From positions 1-64,000 of IMG/VR virus record IMGVR_UViG_3300025127_007751: DNA of 64,000 bases; one strand, given 5' to 3'. How positions within the stretch are numbered: the stretch's first letter is position 1; each line of letters begins with the position of its first letter. The notes beneath the pieces were generated by a model that worked only from the letters and a program-made list of their open reading frames with translations, did not search any database and was not told the DNA's origin. Shown in pieces: positions 29,534-38,103 of this stretch. The translations under genes and the position numbers were made by a program. The DNA is from a virus.

Positions 29534-30782
29534 ACCCTTTTATTTCTTTTGTGTTTAACTTAAACTTACTAAATATTAATCTAATCTTATCTAAAAGATC
29601 CGTTTCTTTTTCATCTAAATCGAATAAAAATGAATCATAAGTATATAAAATTAATTTAGTATTATAATCTTTTAATAAAGAAAACATCTCCCATAATATC
29701 ATAACATTTGTTGACGTCTCCAAGTTTTGTAAAATATAATTAAATAATTTTTGCGGATTCATGTTCTCATAATTATTTTTATTAAAAACGTAATTAGAAA
29801 CAGGACAAATAACGTCCTTTCCCTCCTCAAAATTAGTCCAAATATTCCGTATATACTGTTTTATTTTTTGAAAATATTCCAGATGCTCATATTGTCTAAA
29901 AACACCTCCATATAACTGTTTAAACGTAAGTTCTTTAGATTTAGCATAGCTTACTCCGTAAAGCTTCGCCATATGACTATGAATATCCACAGTGGGGAAA
30001 TTATAATCAATGAGGCTACAAGACAAGCTAGGATGATAGGCACTGATATCAATTTCACAAAATATATTATTGCTCGGTATAAATGATTTTCTACATCCAT
30101 TTTCTTTATTAAGTGCTGCATAATTTACTCCTTTAAATTTATTACTAGGTCTAGTTGTTAATGTTTTTAAGTTGTACTGACTGTGGACGTATTCACCTGA
30201 TACCTCATGGAAGTACTCTTTGAAGGTTGGTACGTGTATTCGTAATCCACTTCGCTCGATAGCGTTGAAAACCACTGATACCCTGTTGTTGAAGAACTCA
30301 CTATATTTTGTTTTTTCATTTTTGATATTATCTTTTAGATCCCTAAAAATTTGCTCACATAATTCATAATGCTTGACAATAGGAATAATTAAATTTAATT
30401 CATCATTATCTCTATGTTTCCTATAGTAATAATCATGTGTAATTGTTGAAGGTCGTATATACGTAGTAGGAGGTATATTAATGTCATAAAGAGTTTTTAG
30501 TGGAAAATAATGTAATATTTCTTTTTTATCCCTACAATATAAAATATCAAATTTTTTAAGTATAGCGTCTATACCCGTTTTATTTACATTAATTCCTTCA
30601 CTATGGTTAATACATATAATATAACCTTTATCCGCTAAAATCGGTTTCAAATACAGTAAAGATACATTATTTTTAGCCGGGTGGGTTAAATCATTATAGG
30701 GAATAATTTCTATAAATGCTTCTTTATAACCACTATTGTAAAAACACTTTAACTGCTCTATATCTTCTATAAGCCAGTACAT
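29511..30782 (-). CDS. family A DNA polymerase-like protein
   Basis: 423 residues. The second half carries PolA landmarks in order: TLTTRPSNKFKGVN (T-x-T-G-R-x-S-S-x-x-P-N-x-Q-N region), RKSFIP, motif A CEIDISAYHPSL with D245, DIHSHMAKLYG, motif B with K283, F287 and Y291-G at the same spacing as K758, F762 and Y766 of E. coli Pol I, and motif C YTYDSFLFD with D383 (H-D-E changed to Y-D-S). Both catalytic aspartates are present. Residues 1-160 do not show intact exonuclease motifs. This is a second, divergent polymerase beside the family B enzyme; lesion bypass, repair or terminal synthesis are possible roles. Confidence 0.78.
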   Translation of the reverse strand: MYWLIEDIEQLKCFYNSGYKEAFIEIIPYNDLTHPAKNNVSLLYLKPILADKGYIICINHSEGINVNKTGIDAILKKFDILYCRDKKEILHYFPLKTLYDINIPPTTYIRPSTITHDYYYRKHRDNDELNLIIPIVKHYELCEQIFRDLKDNIKNEKTKYSEFFNNRVSVVFNAIERSGLRIHVPTFKEYFHEVSGEYVHSQYNLKTLTTRPSNKFKGVNYAALNKENGCRKSFIPSNNIFCEIDISAYHPSLSCSLIDYNFPTVDIHSHMAKLYGVSYAKSKELTFKQLYGGVFRQYEHLEYFQKIKQYIRNIWTNFEEGKDVICPVSNYVFNKNNYENMNPQKLFNYILQNLETSTNVMILWEMFSLLKDYNTKLILYTYDSFLFDLDEKETDLLDKIRLIFSKFKLNTKEIKGYDYNFTE

Positions 30783-30804
30783 ATAACCTTTTATTTACGT
30801 AATG

Positions 30805-31629
30805 TTAATAACTATTTCCTACGTCTCCAAATCTTCTTCTTCTTTTTTTAAGAACTATTGGTAATAAATTTCTATGTTTATTTTCTATATGTTGCCTTCC
30901 CTCCATAGGTCCTTTACCAGGATGGATATGATAAAAACCAATATATTCTCTTCCCGTATCTTCAATTATATATTCACCTCCAGAAGTATATAAGTTTTCA
31001 TTATCACCAAATTTAAAATATTCATCATATCTATCCCTAAAATAACTAGTTAAACCTGATATATTAAAGTTATTCTGTGTTCTTTTAATTGTATTTTCAT
31101 TTATTGTTACTACTTTTTCTAGTAAACCTGTTATTACCCAGGGAAGTTGAAAGGCAAAGTATAAATTATAATCTACATTAGGTTCTCTTTTAGCATAAGA
31201 AGAATAAGTATCAAAATTTACTTCAACAATGTAGTCATCATTATTTCTAGATACAAAATATCTTTGAAATTCTCCAATTTTATAATTTTCTTTAGTAGGA
31301 ATTGGATAGAATGGTTTGGGTCTAGGTGGGGGTACATCAGCTAAACCTAATTTATTATTTTTTAAATAAGCAACGGGTGCTGTATACTGATTATGATCAG
31401 GTTGAGCATTCATTGGGTTATTTATTTCTACATCTAATTCAAATGTTTCTAATGGTACAGCTGTTGTTAATAGAACATTAGGTGGGTTATTTGGGTTTTT
31501 ACCACTGTAGTATCTTCCTGATGATGTTTTAAAATAAAAACCTACGTACTCATCCCCATTAGAGGCATAACTTAGCTCCTTACCAGAGGTATATAAATTA
31601 GTTTTTATTTGTGAAGGTGGAAAATACAT
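30805..31629 (-). CDS. structural protein with internal duplication
   Basis: 274 residues from ATG 31629, one base after the stop of the hub-amidase gene; a longer frame would open with TTG and overlap it. Two copies of a module, NLYTSGKELSYASNGDEYVGFY near the start and NLYTSGGEYIIEDTGREYIGFYH near residue 225, show an internal repeat of about 35 residues with consensus N-L-Y-T-S-G...E-Y-(V/I)-G-F-Y. A proline-rich stretch (VPPPRPKPFYPIPT) joins them. Probably a baseplate or tail appendage, last of the tail operon. Confidence 0.72.
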   Translation of the reverse strand: MYFPPSQIKTNLYTSGKELSYASNGDEYVGFYFKTSSGRYYSGKNPNNPPNVLLTTAVPLETFELDVEINNPMNAQPDHNQYTAPVAYLKNNKLGLADVPPPRPKPFYPIPTKENYKIGEFQRYFVSRNNDDYIVEVNFDTYSSYAKREPNVDYNLYFAFQLPWVITGLLEKVVTINENTIKRTQNNFNISGLTSYFRDRYDEYFKFGDNENLYTSGGEYIIEDTGREYIGFYHIHPGKGPMEGRQHIENKHRNLLPIVLKKRRRRFGDVGNSY

Positions 31630-31630
31630 A

Positions 31631-34600
31631 TTATTCTGGGTATTGAGTTTTTCTATTTTGGGAAAAATTAATAATTGTTTCAATTAACTGTATTGATGGA
31701 TAAACATCATATTTACCCGAACCTAAGTATGAGTTATGGGTATAAATTCCTTTAACATTATTTCTAGCATTTTTAGATTTTTTGTTTTTCTTTGGGAACA
31801 TATCTTCATACCATTGTTTAGCTGCTGGTCTTAATTTGCCGCCACTAGTAAAAAAGTCTTTTGGAGCAAGAGGAATGGAAAATTTATCAGACCACGCGGC
31901 TATAACTATCCCCATTCTTTCAAGTTGTTTTTGAGGATATCTTTGATAATAACTATAACCTCTATAAGAAATATATTTATAGTATCTACCAGATGATGAT
32001 TTATAATCATGTTGACCTTTATCTACTAATTTTACTGGTCTTGATACTCCACCCCATTTTTCATCAGTTCTAGTAACACCAAGCCCCGGGGAATAATAAG
32101 TAGCGGTTTTATCAAGATAAGTTCCAGATTTCTTTTTTAGAAAACCAAGACATTCAAGTTCCATTGATAAACTTGGTTTAGAAGTAGAAGAACCAGCTCC
32201 AGTATTATTAGACCAATACTCATCAGCAAACATTTGTTCATAACCCCCATCTCTAGTAATTACATAATGTGTGCAAAGAGGAAATGTTTTAACAGATGAA
32301 TAAGACCCATCATCCTTTTTCTTTTTTCTTACTGGTATTTTGCTATCAGGTTCAGTCATTCCCCAAATTTGAGCACAGGTTTCTGCACCATAGTTACCAG
32401 CAGTGTGGTGTAATATTATTGTTTTTTTCTCACTTACTTCAGGGTAATATAATAATCCAGATGGAGAGTTATTATTAATCATACTTACCCTTGTTGCATT
32501 AGTTCCTTTTAAAGAAGTAGTTGGAAACTCACCCTGATTTACTAAAGCTGTGTATTCTTTTACATAAACTCCATCTATGTTTTCCCCTTGGGGAGCATCA
32601 TTCTTTTTATATTTTCTTTCTTTTGGTGCCTTATCTAATTTTGGCAAAGATAAGGTTTCTAAAGTTGTAGTCCATAAATTATTAGAAATATTATGGTCAA
32701 CTTTAGTTATAACAAATTTTAGAGAATCAGGATAATTGCTAGGAAGAAAAGCTTGATCAATATTAATTCTATTATAAATATTAATACCAGATAGACCATC
32801 AATAGTAAGCCCTAATTGTAAAGGAATAAAACCTGTATTATTAGAAACTATACCATCTTCTTCATAACTTAATTTATCTCTTTCGGATAAAAATGCTTTA
32901 AAAGAGGAAATTCCCTGTTTTATAAAATCTTTATTTATTTCCCAATATTGTGCTCCATCAGGACCAATTGAATCTCTTTGTTTTATATCACCATTTACTC
33001 CAGCAAAAGAAAAACTTTCTAAAAAACCACCAAAAGCCCTTATTAAATAATTAAAATAATCATTAATTGCAGCATTACTTGAAAGTACTACATCGTAATC
33101 TTCTGGGGTTAATTGAGCTACGGATTCTTTAGTCAATTTGTAAGCATAATCTTTAAGTTGGGTTTCATATTTTGTAATATATTCACTTGGTGTTTTAGAG
33201 TATTCAGTAATTGTTGGTGATGAACTCCTTGTATCGTAATTTATAGTTTGTTTTGTAATCCAACTTATACCAGGTATTGTAACGTTTTTATGTTGTTTTC
33301 CCTTAGGATCAGTAAAAGAAAATTTAACACCGCCATTAGTAGATCCACTTACTTTAAGGGTTTCTTTTAATTTGTTAAATGCTTCATTTTTAAGTGCCAC
33401 ATCATCCGTTTCCGCAGTTTCCTCGGCTTCAGATTTTATTGTTTTACTTCTACTATTTTTAGTATATTTTTCTTCAAATCTATTTTTTAATCCTTCATTC
33501 CATTTATTAAAAGGTAAAGCAGTTAAATTATTAGTATCTGAATTAGATGCAGCTGCCCCAATAGAAATTATATTAATTAAATCTGGTGATATTTTGGTTT
33601 GAAAATTAAAATCTTTTACAAAATTAGACTGATTTGAATCGGGGTTAAAACCAAAAATCTCAAAAGTAGGATCTTTTGATTCACTTGATTTTTTATTATC
33701 GGAACCTTTAGGTTGATTTTGTTCTAAAATATTGAAATTTATATCATCAGTTACTATGGGTTCTAATTTAGTTACCCCAGCCATAGATCTATTAATACCA
33801 TTACATAAATTTTGTAAAAACCCAAATATACTAATATTACCTTCTGAGTCAGTATTTGTGTCGATACATCTTAATAGAAAAGTAAAGTTCATATATAAAT
33901 TCATTAAATTACCATAATAAACCCCACCTGATTCTTTTTTTACAAAATCTTTTCTACCATGAAATTTAGTTAACATCTGATAAGTTGTGTCACCTGTAGT
34001 AAAAGCTCCATCTACTATTTGTTCAGTAAATATTGGTTTATAAACACAAACTCTGGGGTCAAAAGGAATAGAATTAAGTTCATAATTACATTTAATTTCA
34101 TCACTAGCTACAAATTGTATTTGAGGAGTAGATTTAGTAGATCCATTTTTTACTTCCTTATTTACTATATCAAAAAAATCTGTTAAAAATTCACCTAAAG
34201 CTATAAAATGTCTATTATCATAATTTTTTCCTAATTTATTTCTTACATAATTAGTTTCATATTCAGCTGATCCTGAGGCTGCAAATGTACCCCCTAAATC
34301 AGGAAGATATAAATAATTTTTATCAGTATAGGGAAAATCTGCTTTAGTAATATTTAAATCAATACTAATTAAATCACTTCCCAAATTAGCTGTATTTCTA
34401 ATTTTTTTAATTCCTTCTTCCGATGTTGTATCAACTCCCTCCTTTGAAAGAATTTGTGCATTTATATTTCTTTTTACTGTTTCTGAAATTCCAGAACTTG
34501 GTACATTAGCTCTTAGGGAAGTAATAACACTACCTAAAGTAAGTAAGTTAAGTGTAATATCATATGTCCCATCACTTTGTAAATCCCAAGAAAAATTAGT

Positions 34601-35407
34601 TACTTTACCAAAAAATCCATCATAATTACCCTGATAAGCTTTTCTTTTGGTCTCAATAGCTGATAAAATTTCTTTTTGTTGGTATGATTTACCTTCCGTA
34701 AACCATAAATCTTCTAATAATGTTGTTTCTGTATCTGCAATATTTGCACCTAATTCTGAAATACCTTCAGCGTATTTATCCCAACCATATTCTAATAACA
34801 TAACATAACCTAACCTTAAATATAGTAATTCAATTATACCAAATTGGAATTTATTATATGCTTTTATTGTTACAGTAGCTTTTTTAATTGATCCCCTATT
34901 TACACAATCAACGTTTACATCAATAATACCAGGAACAGGTTGCAAGCCCCTAGTGATTCCTATACCCCCATAAAGTGAGTTATTAAAAAGATTTGATTTG
35001 CTAGTTGCTACACCTGATCTAGAATCATAAATAGTTGGGATTTTTTCAACAATAGTATCATCCCCTTCTCCCGATGTGGTTTTATCATACCCAGGAGTAA
35101 CTTTTTGAGTTGTATTAAATAAAACAAAATTTTTAGCTAATTTTAAACCTTTAAATTGTTCTATATCAAAAGTAGAAGTATAACCAGAAGTACTAACTAA
35201 ATCTTTTAATTTTTTTTCTGCTTTAGAGGTAATTTCAACACCTGAAGCTAATTTTACCCAAGAATTTCTATTATTTAGATAATTAATAACATTATTATCT
35301 CTAACTAAAGGATTTTCATTGTAACCCGCCCCAGCAATTGCTTGTCTAGTTTTAATTTGGTTTAAATATACTTCATTAATATTTTCTCCTAATATATTTC
35401 CTGTCAT
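31631..35407 (-). CDS. baseplate hub protein with C-terminal amidase domain
   Basis: 1258 residues. The first ~900 are beta-rich structural sequence (VDVNVDCVNRGS-like; GIIELLYLRLGYVMLLEYGWDKY near 200) as in hub proteins. The C-terminal ~250 residues form an N-acetylmuramoyl-L-alanine amidase (Amidase_2/PGRP fold): ILHHTAG with a zinc His, LCTHYVITRDG, SMELECLG and THNSYLGSGKYDVYP with the second His and the activating Lys. T4 carries a lysozyme in gp5 at this site; this phage has an amidase instead, for local cell-wall opening at entry. Cell-wall activity is well supported; exact equivalence to gp5 or gp27 is not. Confidence 0.85.
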   Translation of the reverse strand: MTGNILGENINEVYLNQIKTRQAIAGAGYNENPLVRDNNVINYLNNRNSWVKLASGVEITSKAEKKLKDLVSTSGYTSTFDIEQFKGLKLAKNFVLFNTTQKVTPGYDKTTSGEGDDTIVEKIPTIYDSRSGVATSKSNLFNNSLYGGIGITRGLQPVPGIIDVNVDCVNRGSIKKATVTIKAYNKFQFGIIELLYLRLGYVMLLEYGWDKYAEGISELGANIADTETTLLEDLWFTEGKSYQQKEILSAIETKRKAYQGNYDGFFGKVTNFSWDLQSDGTYDITLNLLTLGSVITSLRANVPSSGISETVKRNINAQILSKEGVDTTSEEGIKKIRNTANLGSDLISIDLNITKADFPYTDKNYLYLPDLGGTFAASGSAEYETNYVRNKLGKNYDNRHFIALGEFLTDFFDIVNKEVKNGSTKSTPQIQFVASDEIKCNYELNSIPFDPRVCVYKPIFTEQIVDGAFTTGDTTYQMLTKFHGRKDFVKKESGGVYYGNLMNLYMNFTFLLRCIDTNTDSEGNISIFGFLQNLCNGINRSMAGVTKLEPIVTDDINFNILEQNQPKGSDNKKSSESKDPTFEIFGFNPDSNQSNFVKDFNFQTKISPDLINIISIGAAASNSDTNNLTALPFNKWNEGLKNRFEEKYTKNSRSKTIKSEAEETAETDDVALKNEAFNKLKETLKVSGSTNGGVKFSFTDPKGKQHKNVTIPGISWITKQTINYDTRSSSPTITEYSKTPSEYITKYETQLKDYAYKLTKESVAQLTPEDYDVVLSSNAAINDYFNYLIRAFGGFLESFSFAGVNGDIKQRDSIGPDGAQYWEINKDFIKQGISSFKAFLSERDKLSYEEDGIVSNNTGFIPLQLGLTIDGLSGINIYNRINIDQAFLPSNYPDSLKFVITKVDHNISNNLWTTTLETLSLPKLDKAPKERKYKKNDAPQGENIDGVYVKEYTALVNQGEFPTTSLKGTNATRVSMINNNSPSGLLYYPEVSEKKTIILHHTAGNYGAETCAQIWGMTEPDSKIPVRKKKKDDGSYSSVKTFPLCTHYVITRDGGYEQMFADEYWSNNTGAGSSTSKPSLSMELECLGFLKKKSGTYLDKTATYYSPGLGVTRTDEKWGGVSRPVKLVDKGQHDYKSSSGRYYKYISYRGYSYYQRYPQKQLERMGIVIAAWSDKFSIPLAPKDFFTSGGKLRPAAKQWYEDMFPKKNKKSKNARNNVKGIYTHNSYLGSGKYDVYPSIQLIETIINFSQNRKTQYPE

Positions 35408-35409
35408 AA

Positions 35410-35715
35410 CTAAATACTTTCATTAAAGGCATTATATTGTGCTATTGCTCCCCCTACATTTTGTGGAATACGTATTTGAACTCCAAAAGGTGGAATTATA
35501 GAATTTTGTTCTAATTGGGGGTTGGCAACTGAAATTAACCACCAAAGACTAGAATCACCATAATACTGCTGAGCTAAAATGTCAAATCTATCACCTTCAT
35601 CTGTATAAACATAAATGTCATTGAAGCTTAAGGGTATATCTGGGTATTTGGTTGTTCCATAATATCTTTTTCCCTTATCTGTTGAAAATGAATCTATTTT
35701 ACTATATCTACTCAT
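35410..35715 (-). CDS. 53: baseplate wedge protein with LysM-like fold, gp53-like
   Basis: 101 residues. YVYTDEGDRFDILAQQYYGDSSLWWLISVANPQL followed by IPPFGVQIRIP is the LysM-like pattern (D-x-L-x-x-I-A-x-x-x-Y-G-x-x-x-x-W-x-x-I-x-x-x-N) found in gp53 and related tail proteins, which clamp baseplate wedges together. It overlaps the next upstream gene by 8 bases and ends 2 bases before the hub-amidase gene. Family fold is well supported; T4 equivalence by position. Confidence 0.82.
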   Translation of the reverse strand: MSRYSKIDSFSTDKGKRYYGTTKYPDIPLSFNDIYVYTDEGDRFDILAQQYYGDSSLWWLISVANPQLEQNSIIPPFGVQIRIPQNVGGAIAQYNAFNESI

Positions 35716-37867
35716 CTTTAATTAAATATTGATAATCTGCAGAATTAGCCGTTGGATTACCTGTTGGACCATAATTTGTTGTATAACCGTTAGTTAATGC
35801 TATAAAATGTTCTTTACCTACATTATTAATAACACCTTCTCCTTTATCTGTTGGTAACGCAGATCCACTATTTTGATTAGCGTCTATTTCACCAAATGTA
35901 TTTTGTTGTACCCTTGGTACAAATTTTTCTATTGGAATAAAGTTAAAACCACTAACATTTATTCTATGAGGCATTTCTTTAACTGATTGATCAGATCCTC
36001 CATTTTCATCTATTGCTACTTCCCAAGGTGAATCTGTAGGTATTTCATAAGTAAAAGATGTTACAATACCAGGTTGTTCAAAAAAGTAACCACCAACAGT
36101 TAAAGTAACTAAATTCCCCCTCATATATCCAAATTTAGAATAATCTGGCGCCATCATTGAAGCCATATAGTTTAATTTTTGATACATAACCATTAATTCT
36201 GGTTTTGATTGGGCTACTACAGTCCAACCTAAATTAACAGATCTATCATATCCTTGATAATTATAGAAATTTTCTCCACGACCCATGTATTTTTGAGTAT
36301 CCCAAGTTGCATTATAAGAATCTGACATTTCATTTATAAAAGCTCTAAAATGCATATAAGTTTTTTTACTAGGATCATTATTATCAATAACACCGATTCT
36401 AAACTTAACTAAGTCATTTAAATCACTATCAAAAGTTGTACCACCAATATCATTTTTATATAAAACTTTACCCGTTATCTTATCTAGAGCCCCTAATGGT
36501 TTTCCAGTAGCAGGATCAGTTATACCCTTAGAATAAGATAATTTTTGGGTTGGAGAATAACCTCCTGGATTTCCTAATGATACTCTATTTTCTATATTTT
36601 CTGTTAAATAATCAGGTGATTGGGGTTGGTCACTTAGATTTTGTCTAAAATCTTGTAAAATTTGTCTTCCTGTGTATATATTATTTTTTCCACCATCATT
36701 AATTGATCCAGATGAAACCGAGTTCATTAATTGACCATAATCTAAAGTAGTACCTAATCCTCTAACATTGGCCGTATTAGAAATAAAACCATCTTGAAAA
36801 ACATTATTACTCCATTCTTTAATTTCTCCAGTATTAATATCATCATTAGTAGTTTTATATTCTTGGCCTACAACATCCAATAAATTGACCCCCATTAAAG
36901 TTTCGTAAACTCTACTTACTGAACTAGGGTTAAATATTTTAGCACCCTGGAAATTAATATTTCTTGGATTTTTGAAAATAGAATAATCTTCAAAACCTGG
37001 ATTAGAACCAGAAACAGTATTACTTAGGGTTCCACCAAATATAGCTCTAATTATATTGCCTAAAAAAGTTCCTCCAGGAGTTTTTATTTGAGTACCAAAA
37101 AAGCTATTATTATTTAAAAAAACATTATTTCTTCCCGTTCTATCTGAAGCTAATCTTATATTAGTTTTTCCAACACCAACAACAGAACCGGGACCTCCTG
37201 AGTAGTCATACAAAATATTTTTTCCATTACTATTTCCAATTATATGAGTATTATAAAAAGAAACCAATCTACTTAGGGTTTCTCCCCCATTATTAGCTTG
37301 AAATCTTTCTTGTGCTGCATCAGTTTCAAAATAAATAGGATTTCTTAAAGGTAATCTATTTAGGAAATTAGTAAGTGTAACACCCCCACTAGCATTAGAT
37401 TCAGAAGTAGAAGCAAAGGGATTTATACCTTGTTTTAATAAATGGCCTCCAAAGGCATTTACACCAGCTTGTGCTAAAGTAGAGGTAGGTAAGTAAACAC
37501 CATTATTTAATGGTAATCTGTTTGAGTCAAATGGGTTAAAATTACTTAAAAAACCCGCATTTGAATTATCCTTAGCTTTTATATTTACAGAAGTTCTAGA
37601 TAATATTTCCTGTTTAGCTGTAAATAAAATACCATTAGGTGATTTTAAATCAGTAAACATTTTATTTAACCTAGATACATCCTGTACTGATCTACCTGGG
37701 GCCAATGTTCCTCCCCTTAGAAGAAAATCTTCAACTTCTAAAGCGGGGTTAATATCACCAGTAGGTATAGGAGTTGTAATATATGGTTGACCACTACTAG
37801 CACCATCACGTCTATCCCTCCCATACCTTAATGATTTAAGATCGGTTGTAAGGTTAACTAGGGGCAT
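35708..37867 (-). CDS. baseplate / tail-tube junction protein (gp48/gp54 position)
   Basis: 719 residues. The last third (about 520-660) contains YMGRGENFYNYQGYDRSVNLGW, KPELMVMYQKLNYMAS, GYMRGNLVTLTVGGYFFEQPGIV and DSPWEV, a pattern I recall from baseplate tail-tube initiator proteins of T4-like phages. The first two thirds are Asn/Gly-rich with no known motif. Situated between tape measure and gp53, as gp48 and gp54 are in T4. Much longer than those (364 and 320 residues), so it may combine roles. Confidence 0.65.
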   Translation of the reverse strand: MPLVNLTTDLKSLRYGRDRRDGASSGQPYITTPIPTGDINPALEVEDFLLRGGTLAPGRSVQDVSRLNKMFTDLKSPNGILFTAKQEILSRTSVNIKAKDNSNAGFLSNFNPFDSNRLPLNNGVYLPTSTLAQAGVNAFGGHLLKQGINPFASTSESNASGGVTLTNFLNRLPLRNPIYFETDAAQERFQANNGGETLSRLVSFYNTHIIGNSNGKNILYDYSGGPGSVVGVGKTNIRLASDRTGRNNVFLNNNSFFGTQIKTPGGTFLGNIIRAIFGGTLSNTVSGSNPGFEDYSIFKNPRNINFQGAKIFNPSSVSRVYETLMGVNLLDVVGQEYKTTNDDINTGEIKEWSNNVFQDGFISNTANVRGLGTTLDYGQLMNSVSSGSINDGGKNNIYTGRQILQDFRQNLSDQPQSPDYLTENIENRVSLGNPGGYSPTQKLSYSKGITDPATGKPLGALDKITGKVLYKNDIGGTTFDSDLNDLVKFRIGVIDNNDPSKKTYMHFRAFINEMSDSYNATWDTQKYMGRGENFYNYQGYDRSVNLGWTVVAQSKPELMVMYQKLNYMASMMAPDYSKFGYMRGNLVTLTVGGYFFEQPGIVTSFTYEIPTDSPWEVAIDENGGSDQSVKEMPHRINVSGFNFIPIEKFVPRVQQNTFGEIDANQNSGSALPTDKGEGVINNVGKEHFIALTNGYTTNYGPTGNPTANSADYQYLIKDE

Positions 37868-37876
37868 AATTTACAT

Positions 37877-38065
37877 TTAAGCTTGTACGTTTCCTGTAGT
37901 ATCAACAGCTCTTGGTGAATCAGAAACATAATCTTGGTAAGTACCATCCGAAAATGTATTATTAATTGGAATAGTACTACCATCTTTTAATGGTCCTTTT
38001 GGTGTTTCACCTTTTAATGGAGTTAATGTTGATCCTTTTTCTTCAAATTTTTTTAATAAAGGCAT
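37877..38065 (-). CDS. small proline/threonine-rich virion-region protein
   Basis: 62 residues, unstructured-looking (GSTLTPLKGETPKGPLKDGS), no membrane segment or cysteine. It has a late-type element 28 bases upstream and ends 9 bases before the baseplate gene. Function unknown; real by position, start and spacing. Confidence 0.6.
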   Translation of the reverse strand: MPLLKKFEEKGSTLTPLKGETPKGPLKDGSTIPINNTFSDGTYQDYVSDSPRAVDTTGNVQA

Positions 38066-38092
38066 AATTTTAAATTTAAAAATTGTTATTTG

Positions 38093-38102
38093 TTATAAAT
38101 AT
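38093..38102 (-). promoter_or_regulatory. late-type promoter-like element
   Basis: The minus strand reads CATATTTATAACAAAT, 28 bases before the ATG at 38065, in the gap behind the tape measure gene. Confidence 0.5.
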
Positions 38103-38103
38103 G

